64,000 bases of DNA, taken from contig CM020618.1 of assembly GCA_009829735.1 (NCBI GenBank), positions 7,965,119-8,029,118 on the forward strand. The letters run 5' to 3'. Shown one piece after another: positions 51,019 through 61,795 of the stretch. The translations under genes were made by a program, and so were the position numbers. How positions within the stretch are numbered: position 1 is the first letter of the stretch; the number at the start of each line of letters is the position of its first letter. The notes below the pieces were generated by a model. It did no database searches and was not told where the DNA came from. It saw only the letters and a program-made list of their open reading frames with translations. This DNA comes from Pyropia yezoensis. Taxonomy: Eukaryota; Rhodophyta; Bangiophyceae; Bangiales; Bangiaceae.

Positions 51019-51147
51019 GTGACGGCGGCCGGGTGTGGCGGTGGGTGAGATGGTCAAGCTGGACACCGAGAAAAACCGCAATGCTTTTGTACAGGGCGCG
51101 CGGGCTGGCGACAAGAGCTCGTCGTTACCCCTGTGTGTGTGGACCCT
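51019..51147 (+). repeat. Downstream partial duplication of the proteasome gene 3' end
   Basis: Matches 50857-50985 at a ~162-bp offset with many substitutions. The protein reads VGEMVKLDTEKNRNAFVQGA against VGDMVKLDTEWNHKAFVQGA in the gene. The stop codon is lost in the copy (SSS for SSW-stop). Confidence 0.85.
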
Positions 51148-51806
51148 CTCAGCATCGTCAATGCTTTTCCCTCTGCGAAAACGAGTGGCTCTTGTCTTAC
51201 CGCCGAGGGGCGCGCATCTGCCGCTTGCTCGGGCTTGGGGGTGGCCCCTTCCAGCGGCAGGGGCAGCCTCGGAGAGTCACCCTGTTTCCCTTCCGCCTCA
51301 CCCGCCGGTTCACCCAGGTAGCGTCAACCCCCATCCGGCTTCTGTGCACAGGCTGGACGCAGCCTCGGAGCCCACGCGAAGCACCAGCGTCCAGTCACAT
51401 CACGGCACGAGAGATTTTAATTTCATTCTCTCACCCCCGATGCGTTTGGTGATCAGACGCTTCGCTGCGAACTTCTCAATTCCGCCCATCACCCCCACAC
51501 GCGACACTGACTGCGACCGGTCCACGTGGCAGTAGAGCCCTGACTTCTCAAGAGCGCGCGCAACAGCAACGGAATCTGCGCGCCTCCGTCCGATCCTTCC
51601 GCTCACTGCACGAGCAGCCGCCGTGCAGCGCGCGTACGGATATCAGCGGAGGCCACTGTCGCCGACCACCTCCCCGTGTGGGGTATCGACTGTCTGGTAC
51701 TCTCGTCTGGCCTGTCAACGCTGGTCGCAGCTTGTGGCTTGGCACCTCCGCACAATTGACTGGCCACCTCCCCGCCTCTGCCCCCACCGGCGGTGGCGCC
51801 GTTGCC
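51148..51806. other. Upstream region of the topoisomerase gene
   Basis: About 660 bp between the duplicated proteasome end and the topoisomerase ATG. Open frames exist, but none has a recognisable product. The topoisomerase frame is open back to 51678, so a longer N-terminus is possible. Confidence 0.4.
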
Positions 51807-54353
51807 ATGGTGGGCAAGCGCGCCGGCGCCGCCGACGGCGGCGCGCCCACCCCCCGCAAGAAGCCCCGCGCTTCAGGAGCGGCCGCGGCTGCCGCTGCTG
51901 CGGCCGGCGGCCTAGACCGGGCCAAGCTGCAGGTCAAGTCGCCTGCCCAGTTTTTTGCCGACAACAAGAACATTGCGGGCTTTGACAATGCCGGCAAGAG
52001 CCTCTACACCACCATCCGGGAGCTTGTGGAGAACGCCCTCGACGCGGCTGAGGCAGTGCCTGTGCCCCCGGATATCAATGTGGCCATTGAGGCACTGTCG
52101 GCAGCGTCGTTTCGGGACCTGGTTGGCTTGGGCCGTGCCACCGCACGGACGGACCTTGGCCTCTTTGCCACGCCTGTGACTGCCAAGGAGCGGCGGGCGG
52201 CGGCTAAGGAGGCCAAGGAGGCTGCCAAGGAGGCTGCTCGGGTCGCCAAGTCGTCAGCGGCAGCCGCGGCGGCTGCAGCGGCGGCGGGGCTCCCCTTGGT
52301 TGCGGACGCGACGGCAGGTGCCGGGGCCGGTCTTTCGTTGGGAAGCGTGAACCTCAGCCAGGGGGTTGACGGGGCCGGGGTGGGGGCACCTGCTGATGCC
52401 CTAGCTGCCACCGCCAGTGCCGGCGTCGGCGGCAGTGCAGCCCCCACCCCCCGCGGGCGGGCGGGCGAGACGGGCGTCTTCCGCATTACTGTCGAGGACA
52501 ATGGCACGGGCATGCCCCACGAGGAGGTACCATCCATGATGGGTGTCGTTCTTGCTGGCACCAATTACCGTGTGCGGCAGTCTCGGGGCAAGTTTGGTCT
52601 TGGCTCCAAGATGGCCCTCATCTGGGCCAAGATGTCCACTGGCCTCCCAGTCTCCATTGTCACGGCTACGTCGCCGACGGCGCCCATGACGCACTGCACG
52701 CTAGACATTGACATCGCGGCCAACCAGCCTGTCATCCTGTCCCACACACAGGTTCCCAACGTGGAGGGTTGGCGTGGCACCAAGGTCAGCGTGACGATTG
52801 AGGGGGCCTGGACTATGTACAAGCATCGAGTGGTGGCCTACCTCCGGCAGCTGGCGGTCATCACCCCATACGCGCACCTCGTGCTGCGCTACTCCGCGGA
52901 CGGATGTGCGACCGCCCTCGGTGGGGTGGGCGGCGCCGCTGCGGCGCAGCCCGCGGGTGAAGCTGGCGTGGAGGTGGCAGGCGCCGCTATTGCCCCCGAC
53001 GGCAGCGCAGCTGCTCCCAGTACACCTGGGCGAGTCGACAAAGCGTCTTTCTCGATGACGTTTTCTCGTCGCTGTGAGGCGATGCCCCCCTCTGCAGCAG
53101 AGGTCAAGCACCACCCCGCGGCGGTGAACCAGTTGCTGCTGCGAGCTCTGCTCGACGAGGTGCCCCCGACGATGCCTGTTCAAGAGTTTCTTACCACTCA
53201 ATTTTCTGCTATCTCCCCTGACCTTGCGGGACGTCTGTTGGCAGAGCTGGGTCCCCGCTTTACCCCCGGCCTTACCGTTGGCGAGGTTGGCCTCAACCAT
53301 GTGCGTGAGATTCATGCTCTCTTCCAGTCCGTCACCCGCTTTGCCGACCCGTCGGGAGCGTGCCTCTCCCCCGCGGGGGAGTACAACCTGCGTCTTGGGG
53401 TCATGAAGGAACTTCGTCCCGAGCTGGTGGTCACCCACGCCGAGTCGGCAGGTGCGTTTGAGGGCCACCCTTTCATTGTGGAGGTGGCGGTTGCCCTCGG
53501 CGGGAGCGTCATGAAGCCCGGCTTGTCCGTGTACCGCTTTGCCAACCGCATCCCGCTGCTGTTTGAAGGGGGCAACGACGTGGTCACCCGCACTGCCCTG
53601 AAGCGTATCAACTGGGCAGTGTACAAGATTAACCCGGCTACCGACCGGGTCGGCGTCTTTTGTTCCATCGTTTCGACGCGGATACCCTTCAAGGGCACCG
53701 GGAAGGAGTACATTGCCGACGACGCCGAGGCGCTGCAGCGGTCCGTCCGCAAGGCTATCATGGCGTGTGGGGTCCAGCTGCGTGCCAAGCTGGCCCGTAA
53801 GGCCGCCGCTCGGGAGCGCGCCGCGCGGCGTCGGAACCTGGCCCGCTACGTGCCCGACGTGGCCCGCGCGCTCGTTGCCATGCTGTCGTTTGAGGCAACG
53901 CCCCTCCATCCGGGTGCCGCGCAGCACGCGGCCGCCGTGGCCGCGGGGTCCCTCACCGCCGAGGTCCTCGAACGGAAGCTGCGGGAGCACGTAGAGGCGG
54001 GCGAGCGGGCCGCTGGCGCAGATGGTGGTGGCATGGGAGCCGTCTTGGGCGTGGGGGGAGGAGGGGGTGCGCCGGGCACCTTGGGCGCCGCCGCCGGCCG
54101 CCAATTGCTCTTTTTTGCGCCCCGCCCGGACGACTCGGCGTACGGGGTGCGCTTTGGGCCTGTCCGCCGCCCGCCGACGACGCCGACGCGGGGCAAGGCA
54201 GCCGCGGCGGCGGCGGCGGCCGTTGCAGCTGCGGCCGAGGGGGGATCTTCGCACGCGCCCGACGTGGCCGCGCCCGAGCCTCCAGAGTCGGACGTCTGCC
54301 CGGTGCGGCTCATCCTGCTGAGCGGCTGCCAGCGGCTGTCTGCTACAGATTGA
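51807..54353 (+). CDS. TOP6B: DNA topoisomerase VI subunit B (GHKL ATPase)
   Basis: 848 residues from the ATG at 51807 (context gccATGG), uninterrupted. Basic N-terminus (KKPRAS), then QFFADNKNIAGFDNAGKSLY (~50-70) and the N-box RELVENALDAAE (~71). The ATP-binding Asp motif VEDNGTGMP lies at ~228 and the ATP-lid region SRGKFGLGSKM at ~258-268, followed by the linker with WRGTKVSVTIEG and the transducer domain (NRIPLLFEGGNDVVTRTALK, RVGVFCSIVSTRIPFKGTGK). Between N-box and Asp motif there is an Ala-rich insert of ~100 residues, and Ala runs also occur near the C-terminus. The enzyme (A2B2 with a Spo11-like A subunit, not in this window) passes one DNA duplex through another and in plants supports endoreduplication. 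Ends tail-to-tail with the BRCT gene. Confidence 0.93.
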   Translation: MVGKRAGAADGGAPTPRKKPRASGAAAAAAAAAGGLDRAKLQVKSPAQFFADNKNIAGFDNAGKSLYTTIRELVENALDAAEAVPVPPDINVAIEALSAASFRDLVGLGRATARTDLGLFATPVTAKERRAAAKEAKEAAKEAARVAKSSAAAAAAAAAAGLPLVADATAGAGAGLSLGSVNLSQGVDGAGVGAPADALAATASAGVGGSAAPTPRGRAGETGVFRITVEDNGTGMPHEEVPSMMGVVLAGTNYRVRQSRGKFGLGSKMALIWAKMSTGLPVSIVTATSPTAPMTHCTLDIDIAANQPVILSHTQVPNVEGWRGTKVSVTIEGAWTMYKHRVVAYLRQLAVITPYAHLVLRYSADGCATALGGVGGAAAAQPAGEAGVEVAGAAIAPDGSAAAPSTPGRVDKASFSMTFSRRCEAMPPSAAEVKHHPAAVNQLLLRALLDEVPPTMPVQEFLTTQFSAISPDLAGRLLAELGPRFTPGLTVGEVGLNHVREIHALFQSVTRFADPSGACLSPAGEYNLRLGVMKELRPELVVTHAESAGAFEGHPFIVEVAVALGGSVMKPGLSVYRFANRIPLLFEGGNDVVTRTALKRINWAVYKINPATDRVGVFCSIVSTRIPFKGTGKEYIADDAEALQRSVRKAIMACGVQLRAKLARKAAARERAARRRNLARYVPDVARALVAMLSFEATPLHPGAAQHAAAVAAGSLTAEVLERKLREHVEAGERAAGADGGGMGAVLGVGGGGGAPGTLGAAAGRQLLFFAPRPDDSAYGVRFGPVRRPPTTPTRGKAAAAAAAAVAAAAEGGSSHAPDVAAPEPPESDVCPVRLILLSGCQRLSATD

Positions 54354-54695
54354 GGGGGGAGGGATGCCACGGTGGAGGACATGTGGGGGTGGGGGCCGCA
54401 CCGTCTCCACACCCTTTGTTGTGCGTGTACGCGCACGCTGGCGGGCACTGCCGGTCCCTTTCCTGTTTTTTTTTATTGTGCATAGCGGGGTGCAGGAAGG
54501 GGGGGGTGTTCGCTGGGGGGAATGTTCGCCCCATGATGAGGCCTTTGGATGTGACGTTGCCGCGCATGCGGCTGCCACTCATGCACCCGCCGCCGACGGG
54601 CGCGTGCCCTTTTTCAATCGCCCCAAGTCAACAGACAGCAACCAATGCCCCCCCCCACCCCCCTCCCGCCCCCCCTGCCCCCCCCCCCCCTGGCA
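54354..54695. other. 3' spacer between convergent genes
   Basis: About 340 bp, G-rich then C-rich, with a run of T near 54470 that may belong to the topoisomerase 3' end. No gene seen. Confidence 0.4.
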
Positions 54696-56151
54696 TCAAT
54701 GCCGTCCTGCCAGGCGCGACGACGAGCGTCTCTTCCCCCCCCCCACCGCCCGTGGTGGGGGCGTCAGCCCCCGGTGAAACACCACCTGCGACGGCCCCTC
54801 CTCTTCCGCTCCCCCCCCCCCCGGGCCGTCCTCGTCGCTCGCCACCCCCGACCCGCGGCTCGCCTCGAGCCGCAGCAGACCCGCAAAGTCAGTGGGCGTC
54901 GCGCCGCCGCCGCTGCCACCGCCAGCGCCGCCACCCGCCTCCGCCGCGGGGCAAGTGTCCCCGCCCGCCGGGCTGCCGCTGCCGCCCGGTGGCCCGCCGC
55001 CACCACCACCACCACCACTACGGCTGCGGCTGCCACTGCCGCTGCCGACCCCCCCGGCGGGTGGGAGAGAGGGCAGCGGCGGGGGTACCGCCGCGGCGAG
55101 GCGCTCGGCGAGGCGGCGGAGGCCCTCGGCGGATGGGGCCGCCGCCGTCGCCGCCGCCGCCGCCGCCGCCGCCGCCGATGCGGCCGTCACCTGTGACGAC
55201 GGCGGCGGCGGCCGCGGCAGCGACCGCAGGGGGTCGGGCGATGGGGAGCGCCCCCGGGAGACCCCCCGGCGGGGGCGCTTGCGCGACGCCCCCGGCTGCT
55301 CCGCGACGGTGGGTGCCGCCGCCGCCGCCACCGCCTCCGCTGCCGGCGGGCGCACCCCCCCCAGCGCGTAAGCCGCTTCCGGCTGTCGCGACCGAGCAGC
55401 AAACGTGGCAAGTACCCACCCGCCGGTAACAACGGCAACGCCCCAGCCCGCCACCGCCTCGGCCTTGCGCCTCGTCCCCGCCGCCCGCTCGTCGGCCACC
55501 AAGACGGTCACCCCCGCCCGGCGGCTGAGCGTCTTGACCTCCACCGTGCCGCCCAGCAGCACCACCGCCCGTGCCAAGACGGACCGGCGGAGGGGGTAGG
55601 CGGGCTCAAAGCGCCCCTGGAAACCCGTAAACGCCACCTTGACGCCCGCCAGGACGGGGGGCAGCGTGCCACCCCCACCCGCACCCCCACCCGCACCCCC
55701 ACCCCACCCGCCAGGAGCCACGGGCATGGGCGCAAACGGGGGGCACCGCGCCGCCGTTGCCGACGGCGGGGGCTCCACAACGGTGAGCTCCCCCGCCCGT
55801 GGGGCGGCGCCCCGCGCTTCCGCGCGTGCCGCAAAGGCCGCGTCCCACAGCAGCTCATCCAGCCACGCCTCGGTGACCGCCACGGGGGGCGGCGCCCGCC
55901 GGCCGTCGGCCGCGGAGCGGAGGGCGCCCAGCACCGCCGCCGACCGGCTGTCCAGCGCCGCCGGGCACACCGCGTGGGTGGCGGCGCCCGCGGCGGGCAC
56001 CCCGCTGCCGCCACTGGGGGTGGCCAGCACCGTTGCGCCCGCCGAGCGGAGCTTGGCCGCCACCCGGTCCGCCGCCGCGGCGGCCGCGGCGGCAATGGTG
56101 GTCGTGGCGCCGCTGCTGTCGGCGGCGGCGGCGGCGGCAGCGTCGGCGTCG

Positions 56152-56182
<31 letters not shown>

Positions 56183-56852
56183 CCAGCGGGGAGAGGACAA
56201 AGCGGAGGCCCCGCAGCGCCCGCACGGGGGGGGGGGCGACAAAGGTGGCGGGCAGCGGCAGCCCCCGCACGCGGTCGTCGGCGTCCAGGCCGTGGCGGCC
56301 AGAGGCCGAGGCGGGCGCCGACGCTGCCGCAGACGCGGCGGCGGCGGCGGCGGCGGCGGCGCGACGCGCCGCTGGGTCGCCGCCACCCGCAAGGGATGAC
56401 CCCGCCGGCAGTGGCGTCGGCGTTGGCGGCGGCGGCGGTGGCCGCCGGGGCGCCACCGCCGAGTAGTCCCCGGCGGGGAGTGCCCCCCGGGCGGCCACAC
56501 AGGCGGCGAGCCAGGCGGGGCGCACGACGGGGATGCCCGCCGCAACGGCCGCGCGGATGGCCGCCGCCACCGCCGCCGTCGGTGGGGGCGGCGGCGGCGG
56601 CGGCCCGTCGGGGTGGTGGTGGGGGACGGCGGCAGCCGCAGCCGCCGCCGCCGCCGAGGACGACGGGCCGTCGGGGGCGGGGGGGTTGTCTGCCGTCAAG
56701 ACCACCAGGTGGGTGACCGCGGCGGTGAGGCGGGGGAGGAGCAGCGCGCCCGACGCGGCGGCGGCGCGGCGGACAGCGGCGAGCGCGGGGGGGTGCTCGC
56801 CGGTGAGGTGCAAGCGGGTGTGGGAGAGGTAGAGGGGGGGGGAGGCTGCCAT
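54696..56852 (-). CDS. Protein with three BRCT-like domains
   Basis: 718 codons from the ATG at 56852 (MAASPPLYLSHTRLHLTG). BRCT 1 is residues ~1-130: hydrophobic strand, LTAAVTHLVVLTADN, then GIPVVRPAWLAACVAARGAL with the signature Trp. BRCT 2 is ~205-330: LRGLRFVLSPLAATA, ATHAVCPAALDSRSA, VTEAWLDELLW. BRCT 3 is ~395-490: LAGVKVAFTGFQGRF, VVLLGGTVEVKTLSRRAGVT, GVAVVTGGWVLATF. Poly-Ala and poly-Gly inserts interrupt domains 1 and 2; a disordered basic C-terminus carries RKRPRRG and KRRSSSRLAG. BRCT domains bind phosphopeptides in DNA-damage and replication complexes, as in TopBP1/Rad4-type scaffolds. Which family member this is cannot be decided here. Divergent from the V-ATPase gene, ~475 bp between starts. 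Confidence 0.75.
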
Positions 56853-57326
56853 GGCTGCGCGTGGGGGTGGGACGAAGACGAAGGGAGGGGAGGAAGAAGG
56901 TGGGGAGGGGGGGGCGGATAAGGGGGGGGGAGGGGGAAGAAGGTGTGGTGGGCGAGAGGGGCCAACCGGCGGCGCGGCGCTACGTCGCAGACTCGGTGCG
57001 CAAGTTGAGGGTGCGTCGTATGTACACACGGGAAGCTACATCTCCTGCGCTTTTTGAAAATTTGAAGACCACCCGTCGACGGGCGTGGCTCGTGGCTGGT
57101 GGGATGTTTGATTGGCACGCCACCAGCAATGAACCCGCAACTCCCGTACCAGTTGCAAAGCATTTTACGGTGAGAGGGTGGAATGGGACAGCGTAGGGGG
57201 GGTGCGGCTGACGCCTGGCTGCTGTCCAAGCGAGGCGCCCCTGCCAGTCACGCGCGCCCCGTGCCGCGCCACCCCGCCCGCGCCCTCGACCGTTGGTGGC
57301 TGCGGACGACGCTGTTGCCGTTCACC
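56853..57326. promoter_or_regulatory. Shared upstream region of the BRCT and V-ATPase genes
   Basis: 474 bp between divergent starts. G-rich on the BRCT side. An in-frame upstream ATG for the V-ATPase exon exists at 57183, but the homologous protein begins at or near 57327. Confidence 0.4.
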
Positions 57327-59230
57327 ATGGCACCCGGGAGTATGCTCACGTTCAACGTGGACGATGGGTACTTGGAAGCCATCCTGCGTGGCTACCGGTC
57401 GGTGCGTTGGTGGTCGTGGTGTTTGTTTTTGTTTTATTGTTGTATCCCCGCTTCTGCTGTCGTGCGGCCTGCTTTCGCGGGGGGGGGGGGGGGGGGGAGG
57501 CTGGGGGCGGCTGGTCTGCGTGCGCTTGCTGCTGGCGGCCCATATCGGGTTCCCCCGCATCTGTCGCTTTGTTTTGGTTCTTTTCGCTATGCGTGTGACG
57601 CGGAATCGGTAGTGGTCGGGGGATGCTGACTCGTGGGGCTGATGCGTTTCTTTTTTTTGCTTTTCCAGCCCTCCCCTCTTTCCCCGGTCCCGTTTCCCTC
57701 TGCTTCCTCTCGGCTGTCTGCCATGGTGTACTGTGGGCGGGGGTTGTGTCTTGATGCTCCTTGCGGCGCGGATAGGGTATCCTGACCACCACGGACTACA
57801 TCAACCTGACGCAGTGTGAGAACCTGGAGGATGTGCGCATGCACCTGACGGTACGTGGTACCATAGTGAGATAAGCGAGGACGCGGGTGTGACCGGCGCG
57901 GATGGCCCCTGCGCCGCGTGCGCCTGCTACCATGTTGAGGTGCTGGCCCTGCCGGCCGGCTGTTTTCCCTGCTACCTGCGGCCCTGGAGATGACGCTGCG
58001 AAGCGCGGGCGTGTGCTGCCCTACGCGTAGGCCCCGCGTGTAGACCCTACACATAGGCCGCAGGCCCCGACGAGTAAGCCCTCTGCCCCTCCCCTCCCTC
58101 CCCCCCAACCGACTCTAATACCCTGGGGATGGTATGGCGGTAGGCGGCATGACTGCCTGACGCGCGTGAGACTCACTAACGTAGCACCCGCCTCGTTTTG
58201 CGTGCCTGTTTGTGCGTGTCTGTGGCTTGCGCTGGCTGTTTGCGTGGACTGTGGAATCGATGCCCGTGCCGCTATCACGATGTAATGTGAACGTTGACTG
58301 CTCTTCCTTGCGCGTGCTCTATCACAGGGAACAGACTATGGAACGTTCTTGCAGAACGAGCCCGCGCCGCTCTCCACCGCCACCATTTCGGAGCAGTGCA
58401 CCAAGAAGCTGGTGGACGAGTTCCGCTTCTTGCGCACGCAAGCGGTGGAGCCCCTGTCCAAGTTTTTGGACTACCTCACTTACCCGTACATGATTGACAA
58501 TCTGGTGTTGCTCATCACCGGGACCGTGCACGGGCGAGACATCTCGGAGCTAATTGACAAGTGCCACCCGCTGGGCCTATTTGACTCGATGGCATCCCTG
58601 TGCATCGCGTCTACCCCCGAGGAGCTATACCGAGAGATCATTGTGGACACCCCCCTGGCGCCCTACTTTGTTGAGTGCGTCTCGCTGGATGACCTGACCG
58701 ACGTGAACATCGAGATCATTCGGAACAGCCTGTACAAGGCGTACTTTTCCGATTTTAACGCCTTTTGCAACCGCATGGGCGGAGAGACGGCGGAGCTCAT
58801 GTCCCAGGCGCTGGCGTTTGAGGCGGACCGTCGGGCCATCAACATCACGCTCAACTCGTTTGGCACGGAGCTCTCCCGGGAGGAGCGCAGCAAGCTGTAC
58901 CCGTCCATTGGGCTGCTTGTCCCCGAAGGCACCATGCGCCTGCAGCGTGCCGACGATTCGACCGCTGTGGGTGCGGCCATTGAGCCCTACTCGGTGTATC
59001 GGAGGTTGTTCCAATCGGCGGCGGACAACCCGGAGAAGTCTCTGGAGGACGCCTTCTTTGAGAACGAGGTGGCCCTGTGCAAGGAGATGTTCGAGCACCA
59101 GTTCAACTATGCCATCTTTTACGCTTGGCTGCGACTCAAGGAGCAGGAGGTGCGCAACGTGGTGTGGATTTCAGAGTGTATCTCGCAGAAGCAGAAGCGG
59201 CGGATCAACAACTTTGTGCCCATCTTCTAG
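57327..59230 (+). CDS. V-type H+-ATPase V0 subunit d, three exons
   Basis: Exons 57327-57401, 57776-57850 and 58328-59230 (donors GTGCGT and GTACGT) join in frame to 350 residues, the family's length (~350). Signatures: LTFNVDDGYLEAILRGYRSG, TDYINLTQCENLEDVRMHLT, GTDYGTFLQNE, PLSKFLDYLTYPYMIDNLVL, NIEIIRNSLYKAYFSDF, FEADRRAINITLNSFGTELS, NVVWISECISQKQKRRINNF, ending VPIF. Subunit d sits on the cytosolic face of the V0 ring and couples the central rotor to it in vacuolar and endomembrane proton pumping. Strong conservation, no breaks. An earlier in-frame start at 57183 would add ~48 residues of non-conserved sequence. Confidence 0.95.
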
Positions 59231-60172
59231 TGAGGAGCGACAGGGGTGCGGTGGACAGGCTGCCGTGTGGTGCGCGTGCGGATGTGTGGGCGTTGCTCGC
59301 CGGGTCCGCTCACAGAGCGCCAGTGAGGGTGGGCGGCAGTACGCAGCAGTATTTTTTTCTTGTATTTTGTGCTTGCCACTGCTGGTTATCGCCAGACTCT
59401 TTTTCTTGGGGGCTTGCACCCCGTTTGTCTGAGCCAGTCACGGCTGCGATGCGAGAATCGCAACGCGAGAATCGCAGCTTTTCCAAGGTGGCCTTGGACT
59501 GCAGCCAGACGTGGTCCCCCGATACGCATGGGCGATGCGCGCACACGGCGTCAATGCCCTCGGCTCTGGCTGCCGCGCCCAAAAGCATGCGTGGTGAGCT
59601 GCCTGTGGGGCCCCGCCCTGCGACCATGGCGATGAGCGAGTGGGCCAGGTACCATTTCCGTCTCATCTCGTGTGTGTCACACGTATACGAGCTTGTGTGG
59701 CGTGCGAGCACAGTTGGGTAACTCAAGGTCTGCATCAACAGAGTGATCGAACAGGCGTCCCGCCCGTGGTTGAGCCGCCGATAGCCAGGAAGCGGGACTC
59801 ATCGAGTCGCAGCGCCTCCTGTTGTGGCCGTGGATAGCAGTCGAGAGCCAAACGAGAGATTTACCACTCACACCGAAAAGGAGACGAGAGCAACCAAAGA
59901 AAGACGAAAGGATAATTGCATGCAATATGCCAAGGCCAGATGAACACAGCACATCAGCTCAACAACCACAACCACACATCCTCACTGTGGTGCAACCGCC
60001 ACCACCATCAGTATCACCACAACCGCCGTCACCACCACCACCAATGACCACCAACCTCAATCTCCACCGACAGCCCGTGCAACCACACTTCCTCCCATCG
60101 CCATCCTGCTTCACCACCAGCCACCACCGCCTGGCGCTGGGCCAGCCACCCCCCCCACGTCCCGTCCGCTCG
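59231..60172. other. Intergenic, no gene recognised
   Basis: About 940 bp. Contains a small direct repeat 'gcgagaatcgca' near 59450-59475 and a CCA/CAA-rich stretch before the F-box gene stop. No coding support. Confidence 0.4.
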
Positions 60173-61795
60173 TTACGGATTCATGGGCGGGTACGCGTCC
60201 TGAACCACCCCCAGCAGCGAGTCGCCCGCGTAGTTACGGTTGCGCGCAAAGTCGCAGGGCGGCACAAAGATGAATCGCCGATTGTCGTCGAGCGCCAGCC
60301 CCGCGCGGGAGCGCTTCGTAAGGTAGTCGATAAACTCGGTAAAGCCGTCCACATCCGCCTCAGCTTCGGGCTCAAAGTAGAGCAGCGACGCGTCAGGCAC
60401 CACAAACGACTCGAGGTGCTGGATGTTGAACCGCCGCTCCACAACAAGCACGTACGGCAGGCCGCCGCCACCACTGCCGCCGCCACCACCGCCGCCGCCG
60501 CCACCACCAGCACCACCGCCACCGGCACCTACACCACCAGCACCACCGCCCCCACCTCCGGCGCCGCCGTCCCCGGCACCCGCGCCACCACCTGCGCCAG
60601 CGCCAGCGCCAGCGCCCCCCCCCCCAGCCGGTGGCGTCAGCGGCGCACCCGAAATGTGGTGCGCCACCAGGTTGCAAATGAACCGCCCCGTCTTTTGGAG
60701 CCGCACCCGCCACTGCGCGCCACGGGCGACAATCGGGTAGACGCGGCGCCACCGGAAGGGGTCCGCGACGGAGACGCTCCCTCCCGACGCCAGCGGCCAC
60801 GCGGCAGCATCCGTGGCCAGCGACCGCCAGCAGCGAAGCGTCAGCGCCTTCCACAGCGACTCGTCCTCGGCAAGGCTCCTCCACGGCCAGCTCACGAGCC
60901 GTAGCGATGCGAGGGTGGGGCCGTCAAGAAAGGAGAAAATGTGCTTGCACAACTCATCAGGGAGATACGAAAAGTAGTCAATGGCGGCCGGGGCATGCGG
61001 GCGCGCCGCATTGGCGGTGGCGGCTGCCAACGCGGCCGCCTCGACTGCCCCAGCCAAAGCCAGCGCATCACCACCACTGTCTACCATGGCCTCGGCAGCC
61101 GCCGCCGCGGCCTTGGCAGGGTCCACCACCGCCACCGCCCTCGCCGCCGCCGCCGCCTCCGCCTCCACCGCCGCCGTTTGGGCCATCAACATCGTCCGCA
61201 GGTAATCGCGCGCGAATGACGCCGACCCAGACGCCAGCCGTGGCTTGTCTGCTACGTAGGCGAGGAACGTCTCCACGTCAGCCACCATCCGCGCCACCGA
61301 GTCCGCGCCGCCGTGAGCGGTGGAAACAACCGACCCGGTGGTCGCCCCGTCGACGGCGCCCCCTCCACCCGGCGGCACCGGCCCACCAACGGCGGCAGCA
61401 ACGATCGGCATGCTGCCGCTGGGTGGCCGCCAAAAGCCTTCACCCCCATTCCCACTCTTGTCGGCGTGGTGACGTAACCCTTCACCGGCCCCCGCCGCCG
61501 TCCCCGTCGCCGCCGATAGGGCCACCGGCGCTCGCAGCACGGCAGGGACGGGGAGGCCACCCGCCACGGTGGCGGCGCCAACGGCGGCAGCGGGGCCAGC
61601 GGGGCCACCGGCAAAGGCGGGGGGTCCACCCAAGACGCCCCCTCCCGCCCAGCCGCCCCCAACTTGTCCGACTGCCGCCGCATCCGCCGCCGGCGCACCC
61701 CCGCCCCCCCCGCCCCCCCCCCCTCCCCTGCGCGATTGGTACAGGTCGGCAGCCCGCCGAGCCGTGCCACCCGACCCGTCATCGTCGTCGTCCAT
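60173..61795 (-). CDS. F-box protein with a long poly-Gly insert
   Basis: ATG at 61795 (MDDDDDGSGGTARRAADLY), 540 codons. The N-terminal ~270 residues are Gly/Ala-rich. The F-box is FSYLPDELCKHIFSFLDGPT followed by LASLRLVSWPWRSLAEDESL, near residues 273-313, the pattern that binds Skp1. Then comes a Trp-rich segment (LWKALTLRCW, FRWRRVYPIVARGAQWRVRL), a ~50-residue Gly/Ala run, and a conserved-looking C-terminus (LPYVLVVERRFNIQHLESFV, DDNRRFIFVPPCDFARNR). By family it would be a substrate adaptor of an SCF ubiquitin ligase; the substrate is unknown. Confidence 0.75.
   Translation of the reverse strand: MDDDDDGSGGTARRAADLYQSRRGGGGGGGGGGAPAADAAAVGQVGGGWAGGGVLGGPPAFAGGPAGPAAAVGAATVAGGLPVPAVLRAPVALSAATGTAAGAGEGLRHHADKSGNGGEGFWRPPSGSMPIVAAAVGGPVPPGGGGAVDGATTGSVVSTAHGGADSVARMVADVETFLAYVADKPRLASGSASFARDYLRTMLMAQTAAVEAEAAAAARAVAVVDPAKAAAAAAEAMVDSGGDALALAGAVEAAALAAATANAARPHAPAAIDYFSYLPDELCKHIFSFLDGPTLASLRLVSWPWRSLAEDESLWKALTLRCWRSLATDAAAWPLASGGSVSVADPFRWRRVYPIVARGAQWRVRLQKTGRFICNLVAHHISGAPLTPPAGGGGAGAGAGAGGGAGAGDGGAGGGGGGAGGVGAGGGGAGGGGGGGGGGGSGGGGLPYVLVVERRFNIQHLESFVVPDASLLYFEPEAEADVDGFTEFIDYLTKRSRAGLALDDNRRFIFVPPCDFARNRNYAGDSLLGVVQDAYPPMNP

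Noticed and set aside
52701-54578. 625-codon minus-strand open frame
   Set aside because: Shadow of topoisomerase VI B; biased His/Arg/Gly composition, no domain, and the plus-strand protein is clearly conserved.
55639-56545. Long open frames in other phases across the BRCT gene
   Set aside because: Ala/Arg-rich shadows created by very high GC; the minus-strand BRCT frame explains the region.
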